Shown here piece after piece: positions 43,585 through 55,607 of a DNA stretch of 64,000 nucleotides (position 1 is the first letter of the stretch; every line of letters begins with the position of its first letter). The position numbers and the translations under genes were made by a program. The notes beneath the pieces are model-generated. The model worked only from the letters and a program-made list of their open reading frames with translations, did no database searches and had not been told where the DNA came from. This stretch comes from Corallium rubrum (taxonomy: Eukaryota; Cnidaria; Anthozoa; Scleralcyonacea; Coralliidae). The stretch is taken from positions 1,745,269 through 1,809,268 of the forward strand of contig OZ036006.1 of the NCBI GenBank assembly GCA_964035015.1, in the 5' to 3' direction.

Positions 43585-44590
43585 CAATAATACGGCTACC
43601 GCGGATCTAAATACCCCTGAATCGTCTGTAGGTTTGTGCCATGTATGTAGGTACGGAGAAAAGGCTATTTGAACTGACATGAGCGCAAATATCAAATTGC
43701 ATTATTTACGCTATTTACTTGGCCTACGGTCAAACGCGGTCATATTTAAAGTAAATCAATCGTCTGAAGGTTTGTGCCATTTGGGAAACTTGCACGGTTA
43801 GATAGAGCGTTAAATTCTGTACAACATATGTGAATTAGAACAAATCGTATAGAATAGCAACGGAGAAAAATATATCAGTTGAACTGAGATGAGCGCAAGT
43901 ATCAAATTGCATTATTACGCTATTTACTTGGCGTACGGTCAAACGCGGTCATATTTAAAGTAAATCAATCGTCTGCCATTTGGGAAACTTGCACGGTTAG
44001 ATAGAGCGTTAAATTCTGTACAACATATGTGAATTAGAGAACATGGTATAGAATAACAACGGAGAAAAGGCTATTTGAACTGACATGAGCGCAAATATCA
44101 AATTGCATTATTACGCTATTTACTTGGCGTACGGTCAAACGCGGTCATATTTAAAGTAAATATAAATCAATCGTCTGTAGGTTTGTGCCATTTGGGAAAC
44201 TTGCACGGTTAGATAGAGCGTTAAATTCTGTACAACATATGTGAATTAGAGAACATGGTATAGAATAACAACGGAGAAAAGGCTATTTGAACTGACATGA
44301 GCGCAAATATCAAATTGCATTATTACGCTATTTACTCGGCGTACGGTCAAACGCGGTCATATTTAAAGTAAATATAAATCAATCGTCTGTAGGTTTGTGC
44401 CATTTGGGAAACTTGCACGGTTAGATAGAGCGTTAAATTCTGTACAACATATGTGAATTAGAACAAATCGTATAGAATAGCAACGGAGAAAAATATATTT
44501 GAACTGAGATGAGCGCAAATATCAAATTGCATTATTACACTATTTACTTGGCGTACGGTCAGACGCAATCATTTTAAAGTATCCCTGAAT
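43585..44590 (+). repeat. Tandem repeat of about 196-212 bp, five units
   Basis: Units start with gagcgcaaatatcaaattgc at 43681, 43891, 44087, 44299 and 44511, and contain cttggcgtacggtcaaacgc, gtttgtgccatttgggaaac and gcgttaaattctgtacaac. It sits inside the satellite field but is unrelated in sequence to the 84 bp satellite. Confidence 0.9.
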
Positions 44591-44753
44591 CATACTACTC
44601 CAATCATACAGCATTGCAATTGACTTTCTTCGAAAATAATGTTGTTCTTCGTCTCGCTCCTTAGTTCATACAACACGGCGAGGAAATATAAACAGTCACA
44701 CTACTGCACATATTACAGGTCAGCGGTTACACCAAAAAGTTAACCCACGCCGG

Positions 44754-44754
<1 letters not shown>

Positions 44755-44792
<38 letters not shown>
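44755..44792. repeat. (CA)n microsatellite
   Basis: About 38 bases of alternating AC. Confidence 0.95.
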
Positions 44793-44829
44793 CACGATAG
44801 CAATATATCTGCGCGTTGCGCAGATACAA

Positions 44830-44900
44830 AAATATTGGTTCTCAAGCAAAACAATTGTTGATAATGAACTATTTTGGATGTCAAAGTAGAGCTACACAAC
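44830..44900 (+). repeat. GPCR-tail satellite, single unit
   Basis: One unit (ggttctcaagcaaaacaatt to gctacacaac) leading to the TTAA of FB1 copy 3. Confidence 0.85.
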
Positions 44901-45599
44901 TTAAGGTCTTCATTAAGGTTTGCAGGGTCATTTCTGTAAAGCGCTCTCAATTTGTCAGAATTGATGCCACAAAAATAAAATAGATATCGTTAGAAAGCTA
45001 TGAATTTGTAGGATGCAATGATGTCTTTGGTTTCGCGATAAACACACACCGTTAATAGTTGGGAATTTTTTTATTAAAACCAGAGGGCTTCACTCGGGGC
45101 GACTTAAGAACAAAGCGTTTCATTTTGTTCAAAAAAATTTTTCGTAGTTCGATTCCGAGATAAATGTTCAGCCAAACAGTGTCAGCGTTTTTTAATATGT
45201 CGAGTTTTGCCGATTTTATTGACGACAAAAGTTAAAAATGCTGTTTTTCGACCAACATTCGGACAAAATAAGTCATAAATTCGAAACCAGGCAATAAATA
45301 AAAAAACGCAGACACCGTTTTGCTGAACATTTGTCTCGGAATCAAACTGCGAAAAAAATTTTTCAACAAAATGAAACGCTTTGTTCTTAAGTACTAGTCG
45401 CCCTGAGTGAAGCACTCTGGTTTTAATTAAAAACTTCACAACTATTAACGGTTTGTGTTCATCGCGAAACCAAAGACACCATTGTATTCTGCAAATTCAT
45501 TGCTTTCTAACAATATGTATTTTATTTTTGTGGAATAAATTCAGACGAATTGAGAGCGCTTTACAGAAATGACCCTGCAAACCTTAACGAAGACCTCAA
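44901..45599. mobile_element. Fold-back element FB1, copy 3
   Basis: Left TTAA 44901-44904, right TCAA 45596-45599, the same altered base as copy 2. 691 bases. Confidence 0.85.
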
Positions 45600-46094
45600 T
45601 TCATGATAAAAAATATAGCTTCTTCAAGCAAAACAATGGTTGATAATGAACTATACTATTTGGTTGTCAAAGAAAAGTTATACAATTCATGATCAAAAAT
45701 ATTGCTTCTTCAAGCAAAACAATTGTTGATAATGAATTATTTTGTTTGTCAAAGAAGAGCTACACAACTTCATGATAAAAAAATATTGCTTCTTCAAGCA
45801 AAACAATTGTCAAAAAAGAGGTATACAAGTTCATGGCCAAAAAAGTATTGCTTCTTCAAGCAAAACAATTGTTGATAATAAAGTATTTTGGTTGTCAAAG
45901 AAGAGCTATACAAGTTCATGATCAAAAAATATTACTCTCAAGCAAAACAATTGTTGATAATGAAGTACATTGGTTGTCAAAGAAGAGCTACACAACTTCA
46001 TGATAAAAAAAAATATTGCTTCTTCAAGCAAAACAATGGTTGATTGTGAACTATACTATTTGGTTGTTAAAGAATAACTATACAGTTCGTGATC
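45600..46094 (+). repeat. GPCR-tail satellite
   Basis: About six units ending at the boundary module. The beginning matches 42957-43120. Confidence 0.9.
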
Positions 46095-46397
46095 AACAAG
46101 AAACTATTACTAAAAAGAAATAGCTGTTTCGTTCCCGTTAGGCTCTTGTAAGAGGCTGTTGCATGCCGATTGGGTGCAATAACGAATTTTAGCTTGGCCA
46201 ATTCCCGCCAGTGGTCTGACGCGACAAGGCCTACAATTTCGGAAGCAAAATTTTTTGATGGTTACGCTGTCGCGGAGAGGTAACGTTCTGCGTATAAGTA
46301 CAATTGGTTGTTGGCCTACGGGGGAACTGAATTTGAACAGATTGAATCTGAACTTGATGTCATTCAATGGAGTCGTTTTCTTGATAATCATAAACAA
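46095..46397. repeat. Right-boundary module, second copy
   Basis: Same as 35246-35560: caacaagaaactattactaa, gcatgccgattgggtgcaat, gtctgacgcgacaaggccta. It is followed by one more partial satellite unit at about 46419-46453. Confidence 0.7.
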
Positions 46398-46598
46398 TGT
46401 TAGACATATATATTATGACTAAAAAATATTGCTTCTTCAAGCAAAACAATTGTACAAATACACGATATTTGAGGTCTCGAAGAGTTAGAAATTGTTGTCC
46501 CACGGGCCAAAAACCCGGAGCCCGGTGAGGGTGCTAATCTCGACACGCGTGGAGTACACGCGAAATTACACGCAAGTGGGAAAGAAATTCTGCGAGAT

Positions 46599-46601
<3 letters not shown>

Positions 46602-46672
<71 letters not shown>
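46602..46672. repeat. (TA)n microsatellite
   Basis: About 71 bases of alternating TA. Confidence 0.95.
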
Positions 46673-46675
<3 letters not shown>

Positions 46676-47124
46676 AACAAATCCGCAACTTTCGCAGTTC
46701 GGAATTCGAATAGCAGGGTTACTGGTAGACCGAAAACGACACTGTCCTGAAACTGGCCGAAGCCTGTAAAGAAATCTGCTCTGGTGTATTCTACTTAACT
46801 CGAGGGAGAACGATGAAGAAATCAGTTTGAAACAAACGGCTTTTTAGATATTGAAGAGAACTGAATCACGCCTGGTCACGGAGAAACCGAAAGAAACCGA
46901 ACGAGAAAAACAATATGTATTCTGAAAAGAGTATAGACTGAATTGGCAGTGTTTGTGGTGACAAAAACAGAAGAAAGTTTAACGGTAGGAGATTCATATT
47001 TACCAGTTTAGCTGATAATATTCTTGTCTACAGTTGTCTTTGGACGCTAGGACGTGGCCTTGTGTCTTTTCTTGGCCACTATTATCTATTTTGAATGAAA
47101 ATTTGTTATTTGGTTCATCTCGTT

Positions 47125-47490
47125 GTTAGAACTATAGTCTCAGGACTATAATCTTAGGACTATAATCTTAGTCTTAGGACTATAATCTTAGTATTAGGAC
47201 TATAGTCTTAGGACAATAATCTTAGTCTTAGGACTATAATAGCCTTTGGACTATAGTCTTATAAATTTAGTCTTAGGACTATAGTCTCATAAATTTTATA
47301 GTCTTAGGACTATAGTCTTATAAATTTAGTCTTAGGACTATAGTCTTATAAATTTAGTCTTAGGACTATAGTCTTATAAATTTAGTCTTGGGACTATAGT
47401 CTTATAAATTTAGTTTTAGGACTATAGTCTTATAAATTTAGTCTTACGACTACAGTGTTAGACTTAGGACTATAGTCTTAGTTTAGGGCT
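47125..47490 (+). repeat. Minisatellite with core cttaggactatagt
   Basis: The core cttaggactatagt first recurs with short spacers (about 14-22 bases) and then as a regular 28 bp unit cttataaatttagtcttagg + actatagt for about six copies. The core taggactatagtccta-like sequence is partly self-complementary. Confidence 0.9.
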
Positions 47491-47810
47491 ATAGTTTCTT
47501 TTTTAATATTGACATTCTATGCTCTTTCGGTGTGTCAATACTTAATACTACAGTACATGACTACAGCCGGGTGAACTTTGCCAATGAATTTTCTTTGAAG
47601 TTATACTGGTTTGTTTCTCTCTTTCTATTCAAAATTTTTCAGGCTGTTAATTTTATTATTACATAGACTAAATATAAAAAATATAATACAGGTAGATTTA
47701 AATACAAAAAAAACCCAACCAAAACCAGAAAGTGTGTGTGTGGTGGTTGGGGTGGTTTACAAAAATGTATATATTAAAAGTGGGCGAGGGGTTGTTGCGA
47801 TCATGTATTT

Positions 47811-49908
47811 CTAGTTTAATTCTTTAAGATAAACAAATTTTTGTATATAAGTAGGTGGTACATAAAGAAAGGTTTGGGGCCTCAGGTGAAAAGTTACAAA
47901 TATTATATGGCCAAGAAGTTATTGCTTCATCAAAATAAACAATTGTACATAAAAAGGTGTTTTAGTTTGCATATGGAACTTGCGCATGCATGGCCAAGCT
48001 CTCAGATACAGTTGCCGTAACTAAGGCCGTGTTTACATGAAGCGGATTGAGTGTTCAGGTCAAATATCGCATATTGTTTCTCCTTGTGTTTACATGAAGA
48101 AGATTGAAAGCTTTCGATTTGATCGAAACGGATGGCTGAAGTGGAGTGGATTGACTTGAGATTCAAGCAAGAATGGGCTTGAATATCTCCAATCTGATTC
48201 ATCTAAACACGGTTTGACTTGAAAATGACTTGATACGCATGAGTGAAGTTAGTGCGTGTCGTGCTAAACGGCAGACATTGTGGCAAGCATAGAAAATAGT
48301 GTTACAAAACCGAAAACAAAGTTCCGAGCGTATCGGATTCTTCCTGTGCCCGACCATCTTAATGATCGGAAGCATAGCTTATGTCGTGCACTTTAATCAT
48401 GAGCCTCTGGCTCGGATGATTGGGCCACCACATCCTGTGTTTATCGACGTTAAATAAGTCATTACTCATTTACTCATTACTCATTACTCAAGAATCGGAA
48501 TTCTTTCTATTTCGAAAACGCATCATCGACGCTCGCCGACGATGTGGGATTCTTACGACTAGTTATACGATATGTGTGAACACTGAAAAACACTGAAACT
48601 ACTCTCTGGGACAATCGGGGACAGGAAAAATCCCCAATTCTTACGATTCTTACGGCAAGACACAACAAGTGTGAACGTGAGCTGGCTGTCGTGAGAATCG
48701 CCGACAATCGGGAATAGAACCAGTGGCGTAGCCAGGGTCTTGAATTTGGGGGGGGGGGGGGGGGCAAGAACAGCGATCACCTAGGGGGTCTGGGGGCATG
48801 TCCCCGGAAAATTTTGGATTTCTAGCGTCTCTGAAACACTATTTCCTGCATTTTGAGGCAAGTATTTAAGGGTAATCTGAAAGCCAGACATTTCGTCGAA
48901 ATCAAACCAGAACGTAGAATACGACGTCAGAATATCTTTAGATTTATTTATAAACAAGTCGAGTATAGCATATGCATGCCTGCAATATATATAACACATT
49001 ACTTGTCTACTCACTTGGCCTTAAAACAATGTAACACCCACCTCCCACCGCCTACAAGTTTCTCAACGGAGCCACTGTATAGAATTGTCCCCGTTAATCT
49101 TACGACAAGTGAGAACTAGGCTTAAACTCATTATTTTCCGATCTCTGTCCTTGAATTTATCGGAGAGGTTTTCGAAAGCTCTGGAAAACTTCTTGAATTT
49201 GATGTTTTCTGAAGGGTAGGCAACTTTAATTAAACGACTATATTCGAATCTATACCTGCGCCTTCAACGACTAAGGCCCTATTTACATGAAGCGGATTGA
49301 CAGTGTATATAATCGGATCGAAAAATGCGAGTGAAGTAAATCCGGGCACGTCATGTTTACAAGGAAAAATCCCCGATTCTTATGCCAAATGAGAACCAGG
49401 CTTTAACAACTTAGGACAGCTTGTACAGCAAAAGCAAACGAAACTTGACCAACTTCAAGCTGAAAGTACTATACTAGAACGTAGAATTGTGGTCCATTTG
49501 ACAATTTAAAGCAAATACACCTAGAGTAAATGAACAAATTTGTAATGAAATACCTGTCTAAAGATGATCAAATTTAAATTCATGTTAGTAGAATGATACC
49601 AAGTAATTCACCAGGTCAAATATTGCTGCGATGATTTTATGTTGACTTTGTCTATATTCAGCACAAAGATGTTCTTCTATTCAGAATTTCGACATTCGAT
49701 AATAAACAAATAAAAAAATAAAACAAAATAATGAGTGGTGTGATATTCATAATTTCGGCGTTCTAGAAATATTTAGATACATACTTTAATATATTTTTAT
49801 TTTGCTTACCTTTACTATGTCCAAGGAATACATTTTTCAAGATGGACGTTTTGTTGAAGCAGAACCGATTTTGAGTATTTCAGTTCCAAATATTTATTGA
49901 CCAATTCC
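47811..49908 (-). repeat. Inverted 2 kb duplication, right arm
   Basis: Reverse complement partner of 35673-37690, with about 110 extra bases at 48375-48490 (ending in repeated ctcattactcattac) and a poly-G run at about 48749-48764. No gene. Confidence 0.85.
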
Positions 49909-49949
49909 ACCCAAACACCTAATTTCCATAATTGTTGCATCTGCGCATG

Positions 49950-51151
49950 CTTTATATAATTGACTCTTTTACTGTCGTGGCAATAGAGGCGTTCCTAAAA
50001 TATTGTTGCAATATATTCTTCAAGTTGAACAATTCATTTGATTCGAGATACAATTGCATGTCGCGCTGTCCCCAGTTGACGCCTAGGTTTTTTGCTGCGC
50101 GTTTTCGAAACTCAGTGTCGTACGCACACCAAGCGAGGCCACGAAACCTGACAGCCGCGGTAAAGCGCGGTTAGGGAATTTCGCAACCACTACAGATGCA
50201 TAAACAGTAGAGGCAGATAACTACTTGTCGATCTTATGTATGCGCGTTTTATTACGCGTATTGGCTGAGTGAGGGAGGGGAATTGTCACGCTCTGGTTAT
50301 TTTAAGAGACCGTAAATTGGTCTTCGCCTAAACCCTTATCCGTATTCACGGGCAGTACAGAAGCAAAATCGACGTACTCACCGTTGATAAATGGCTTGCT
50401 CGGTTTTCTTTGAAATGTGGGCAGCTACCGGATTTTCCTGGTCTTCACTGAGAAGTTGCTGAACGGAAGCAGGGTCTTCTATGTTGAGGGTATAACACCA
50501 TCAGGGCGCACGGTCGGCATCTGGGTAAGGTGGAATTGGTCGTTAGGGTATCGTGGTGGTAGGCTGGCAGGGGAGACTTCGGTAGTAGTGGTGGAAGAGA
50601 ACTGCTAGGCGGAGGTTAGCGACACTTGAGAAGGCGAGGTGGTTTGTGTAGCGTTTGGGTTCAAACGCGCTTCGATGAGGGGAATCAAGTGAGAGGCGAG
50701 CTGGTCGAGGGTGTCTGAGTTCGGGAGTGAGGTAGATGGTGTTTGGATGGCAGTTTCGGCACCTTGATATGGTCCTTGCTGAGCGGTCAACTGTGGAGAA
50801 GGATTTTGTGGCGGCCTTGAGCGCGGTCGTGTTCGGACAGTGAGTTGTTCGGGCAGTAGCTCCGGCGGTGGTATTCGTTTCAGTAGCGGAATTAGTGACG
50901 GAACTTTGGTGGTGTTGCTCCCTCAACCTTGCAAGGAGAGTTGAACGCGGACTAGTGTGCGGTAGGTGTCGCTCTTGAAGGAGAAGTTGCAAAACTTCTG
51001 TGGGTGTCTCGTTGTCGAACGTCAAGTTGGTGGTGGAAGAAAGGCCCGATGTGGTTGGGTCATTCATGTGAGGCGACCTACGGCTGTAGGGCGTAGCGGT
51101 TGTACGCGTCCTTGTAGAAGGCGTTCTTGGTGAACGAGTTTGCCTTGGCAT
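49950..51151 (-). pseudogene. DIRS-like element: gag (copy B)
   Basis: The minus-strand frame from the ATG at 51151 has a basic/Thr-rich start, then ETPTEVLQLLLQERHLPHTS and LLARLRE, which resembles a SAP-type DNA-binding helix pair. After frame changes it contains LASHLIPLIEARL, KPFINGEYVDFASVLPV and, near the end, FRGLAWCAYDTEFRKRAAKN with LGVNWGQRDMQLYLE, a pattern usual in DIRS/Ngaro gag proteins. Several frameshifts and a stop after the FTVS segment make it dead. The rest of the element (RT, RNase H, recombinase) is absent here: at about 49950 it runs into the inverted 2 kb repeat. Confidence 0.75.
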
Positions 51152-51978
51152 AATGCGGAACGAGATGATGATTTGATTGTAATTGAACTACTCAGGTGGG
51201 GTAAAAGCTTTTTATAGTTGCAAAAATGGCCTTTGTGCTTTGAATTGAAATACTACATGGGCCTTTCTTAAGATACATGGTTGATCATGCAGTTGAGCTC
51301 GCGATAGTCTATAGGTGATTGGGTTAGGGATAAGTGTTCTGTCATTTTGGTGCGTGTAAAGCACGCTTTTACCGAAAATGAAAGTAACCTTCACTGCATG
51401 GTCTTGGCGTTCCTTTGTAGATAAGTGTGAGAGATAGATAGACTGCTGGAATTTGTGTTATTCAGCTATTATTAGATCAGAATTAACTTACAAAAACCTG
51501 GATTATGTCTTACTTTGACGCACGTTTCTTAATGCTTGATCGGTTATGCCAAACATAGTTTTACGTTTGGACAATAACCTTAATTTATTCAAGCATAAAT
51601 TATTATTTTAGCTATTTAAGCCGATTCATCGTTGTAAATCACTCTGAAGATGTTACTGATTAGGTAACGAAAGGAACGTTAGTATTAAAGATTTTATATA
51701 TATTATGTGTTCATTATGGCTGGGCTATCATATTTTACCAAGACTTCGTTTTCAGCCTGGCTCCTCAATCGCAAAAGTTATAACCCATCGTACAACCTAG
51801 CTATCTCAAAACTTTCACTACCGAAGTTGACTTATATTATTATATTCTGGCTAACGAAAACAATTTTACTTTGTCAAAGGGAGAAATCTGGCATCGGAGA
51901 AGGTTATATATCTTTGCTATTATTATAGTCAAACCGGATGTTCTCTTGCGTACGATTTTGAAATATTGATACGCGGCT
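51152..51978. other. Non-coding: DIRS 5' side and retroelement fragment (copy B)
   Basis: Equivalent of 20662-21512, including the ctgaagatgttac core at 51644. Confidence 0.45.
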
Positions 51979-52110
51979 AATCCGTTCATCTATTGCCTGC
52001 GTAATTATCGTCTCTCTCCATTGATCATGTTGCACGTGAAGGGATGTTTAGATCTCGGAGACGAATTGCAAAACCGTAATGGCCCAGAAACTATTCCTAC
52101 TTCAAACTAG
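51979..52110 (+). pseudogene. GPCR 3' end fragment (copy B)
   Basis: Equivalent of 21513-21644: NPFIYCLRNYRLSPLIM to PETIPTSN and stop. One substitution changes the final serine to asparagine. Confidence 0.85.
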
Positions 52111-52545
52111 ACAATTAATCATAATTCATACAAGGTGTTTTCCATGGTTGTTCGAGAAGAACTACACAAAGTTCATGAGAAAAAATATTGCTTCTTTAAG
52201 CCAAACAATTGTTGATAATGAACTATATTGGTTATCAAAGAAGAGCTGCACAACTTCAGGATAAAAAAATATTGCTTCTTCAAGCAAAACAATTGTTGAT
52301 AATGAACTATTTTGGTTGTCAAAGAAGAGCTACACAACTTCATGAGAAAAAATATTGCTTCTTCAAGCCAAACAATTGTTGATAATGAACTATTTTGGTT
52401 ATCAAAGAAGAGCTACACAACTTCATGATAAAAAAATATTGCTTCTTCAAGCCAAACAATTGTTGATAATGAACTATTTTGGTTGTCAAAGAAGAGCTAC
52501 ACAACTTCATGATAAAAAAATATTGCTTTCTATGAGCAGAACAGT
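52111..52545 (+). repeat. GPCR-tail satellite (copy B)
   Basis: About five units, equivalent of 21645-22085. Confidence 0.9.
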
Positions 52546-54109
52546 TGTACATATATAGAGTTAGGAGCTGTTCTGGACAAGAAAACATAGGTTTTGTTAG
52601 TTTTCTCACTTTAACTACTTATACGACAGTATATCAGCAAAAACAACGGAAACTATAACAAACTTCAGGCTAAAAACACTATACTAACGTATTTCAGGTT
52701 TTTTTCAGTTTAAAACTTATCTTGAATACACTATTATCGCAATGCAAACTTTCAAAGAATTAAGTATTTGAGTTTGTTTGATATGTATAGGTAATAGCAT
52801 GGTTTCGAGTGCAATTTGGAAAAAACATGCACGAGTGAGTTTTTCAGATTATCAAAATTGCACGAGTCCGAAGGACGAGTGCTATTTGAGGTCTTTGAAA
52901 AACTCACGAGTGCGTGTTTTCTTCAAATTGCACGAGAAATCATGCTATTACTTATTAATAATATACATGAAAAAATTTATCATAAAGAGAATCTTTCGAA
53001 TCAAAATGCTTTGTTCAAATAACATACATGAAAAAAAATAATTAACGGGAAGAGCTTTTTTTTCTATTAAAAAATGATTTTTGTGCAAATTTAAAAAATT
53101 ACAAAATTTGCACTATTTCATTTTTCTGCACTGCATTACACTAAAATTGCACTCCTCTCAGCCAATCAGAATTGAGAAATTTTTTCATATATATTATTAG
53201 CAAATGAAACATCTTGACCTGACATATACATCATGAGTTACCGGAGAAAGTTACATATCGTTCCTATTATCAAACCAAATTAATTCGAAGGAAGTATGTA
53301 GGTGTATTTTTCTCACAACACCAAGCATCTATATATTTTCAAGTAATTATGTAATGATAATAGCAAAGATACTGCAATTTTCGGTTGAGCATGGACCCGG
53401 AAAATTTTGAAAACTTTGAATATTGAAACGCATACGTCACCAGGGACAATTTAAGATGTTATCAAGGGCAAATTTAAAGTTTGGGTAACGCCTTAATTTC
53501 TATTGGTCAAAATGCTCAAACATTCAAATTTCCCATGGGCACCGTGTAAAAATTGTGAAACGATCAAACTTTTCAATAAAATTCCGGTCATTAAGCACAA
53601 CTGAAAATCGCAGTACATAACTTTCTCCAATAACTCATTATGCACTTGCGACGTCAAGATATTTAATTAGCATATTAAACAAACTGAAATATCACAACAA
53701 CAAAGCAAGGAAATAAGAAACTCTAAAAGATGTTACTCTGTCGTTTAAGGAGTTCTTACAAATAAGACCGACTGAATTTTCGCCTCATAGACACTTGTAG
53801 ATGATAGATGTATAGGTTATGAAATGAAAATGATGTGCAATTGGGGGACGCTTCATCGCTTGGGGACGACAACATAATTGTCATGCATGAGTGAGCGCAG
53901 CAAATGAGGGATAATTATGATATCGTTCTGAAAGTGATAAAACTAATATCACTTGTGCTTTTATCAAGACAGCGGGTGATAAAAATAATACGTCCCAAAG
54001 TCCTGGGATATACCGTTTTTATCATCCGCTGTTATCACCCTGATAAAGGAATAAGTATGTAATAAATATAGTTAACGATATGCAGGACTTGTTAAGTAAT
54101 ATTTCATAA
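52546..54109. repeat. MITE cluster (copy B)
   Basis: Equivalent of 22086-23600. cgtgca-family MITE at 52790-52955, aatatacatga MITE at 52955-53205, 0.6 kb fold-back at 53205-53810, tatcac MITE at 53840-54065. About 35 extra bases near 52665 (aacttcaggctaaaaacact...) are absent from copy A. No gene. Confidence 0.65.
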
Positions 54110-54189
54110 ACGAGTGGGAGTGTTTTACCAGGGGTTACAAAGAGGAGAAGACAATGAAAATCACGAGGCCGTTAACCGAGTAATTTTCT

Positions 54190-54975
54190 TTGTTCTTGAG
54201 TGTTTAGATAGATACGTTTAATAGAAGAACACCTTGCAGCTAAAAGCTGAATTGCGTGTACAGATATATCAAAATTTCATATCAAAATTTTTTAAAGCTA
54301 ACTAAAATAAACTAAACTAAACTGCAGACTACCTTTAAAAGCTAAATAACATTTAAAAGGAATTTAAAAATCTGATGCACATGCAGGTAAAAATGATTGT
54401 TTAAATCTATTTGTTTTACACTTTGGGATAATAAAATCCCTTTGGTTCCTAAGTGAATAAATAGATGAATTAACGCTAGGAAGAATATCATATAATTTGT
54501 GATCTCGATTTTCCATTATATCCTACTGTTAAAAGTTTTCTGGCTCAGATGATATCGACGGTGATGAAGGCCATGCATCGAGGTTTGTAATTGATAATCT
54601 TTCAGAGTAGGATTTTCCAGGAAGAATAATTGATAATATACGCTTTTGAAATCGTTCAATGTTATCACTCAGATATTTTGGTAAAGAGAAATGGAATACT
54701 TCACAACTGTATTCTAGAATCGGACGAACGCACGTGCAATAAAAGCTAATGATGGCGTTGATAGGAACATGCGCGCGTTTCAATTGAATTATGAAGTATA
54801 TATACGTTTGTTAGCTTTCTTAATAATATTTTGAATGTGTTCATTCCATCGGAGGTCACTGCTGACTGTGAGTCCTAAAATTCTTGCGTGATTTACAAGT
54901 TCTACTTGGCCAGACTCTAACATAATCGGGGGAAAGATGTTAGCATTTTTTTTAAACATTTTTTTTGTAAAACAT
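54190..54975 (-). pseudogene. LINE ORF2 C-terminal remnant (copy B)
   Basis: Equivalent of 23690-24470, including the same frameshift near 54787. A small insertion near 54575 (gatgcatgg for gatag) additionally breaks the segment after LSITNLD. The (tttag)n tail is one unit shorter than in copy A. It lies inside the same split MITE (54110-55085). Confidence 0.8.
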
Positions 54976-55466
54976 GAGAAAATAATGAAAATCACGAGGC
55001 TGCAGGCTGAGTGGCTTTTGCTGTTTTCGAGTGTTTGTAACCCCCTGATAAAACACCATACACGAGTATATGAAATAGCTTCTCAATTCTCTGTTATAGT
55101 AAAATTCACGAGGGACTTGGTGATATTGGTCAGAATAGACAATGGTGTATATTAGTATGTAATATCTCATGTTTATAATTAAGGAATGTAGCAATAAACG
55201 GTTCTTTGTTTGTGCCGTTTATTATCTGATTTCTTAATTATGAATTTAATTTGCGCGACCTTCACCGGGTTTCAAAACTCATGCACATGACCAAATATTT
55301 TTCTCTGATTGGCTAATTAGCTCATGAATTATTAAGAAGTTTGAGAAGTTAACTTATTGAAGTGTATATGTAACTCTGTCTTAATTAACATTGATTCATG
55401 ATGTACATTATATTGAAAGTCATCAGCAAATATATCAATGGTTGTTCATTAGGATCGCCATTATTC

Positions 55467-55474
55467 TATAAAAG
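55467..55474 (+). promoter_or_regulatory. TATA box of the 55.6 kb GPCR pseudogene
   Basis: TATAAAAG, equivalent of 24965-24972, 141 bases before the ATG. A fold-back MITE at 55180-55245 lies upstream. Confidence 0.5.
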
Positions 55475-55607
55475 ATTCTGGAAGCTTCACTGTTCACTAT
55501 AGTAGTAAAGCAGAAGCTAGCCCGGATGAGTTAATCGAAAACCGTTTAAAATAAACATTCGCGTTACGTAAAACGGTTTTCTCTAAAAGTTAAGAAAATA
55601 TAGAGCT

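Larger units (their letters stand above)
46398..47810 (-). repeat. Diverged repeat, partner of 3.8-4.9 kb
   Basis: Contains, in reverse order and orientation, the landmarks of 3820-4935. It is interrupted by a (TA)n run (46602-46672) and a minisatellite (47125-47490). No gene seen. Confidence 0.45.

Noticed and set aside
48507-48780. Proline-rich open frames beside the poly-G run (also 36730-37008)
   Set aside because: Produced by homopolymer G/C and by dispersed repeats in the inverted 2 kb duplication.
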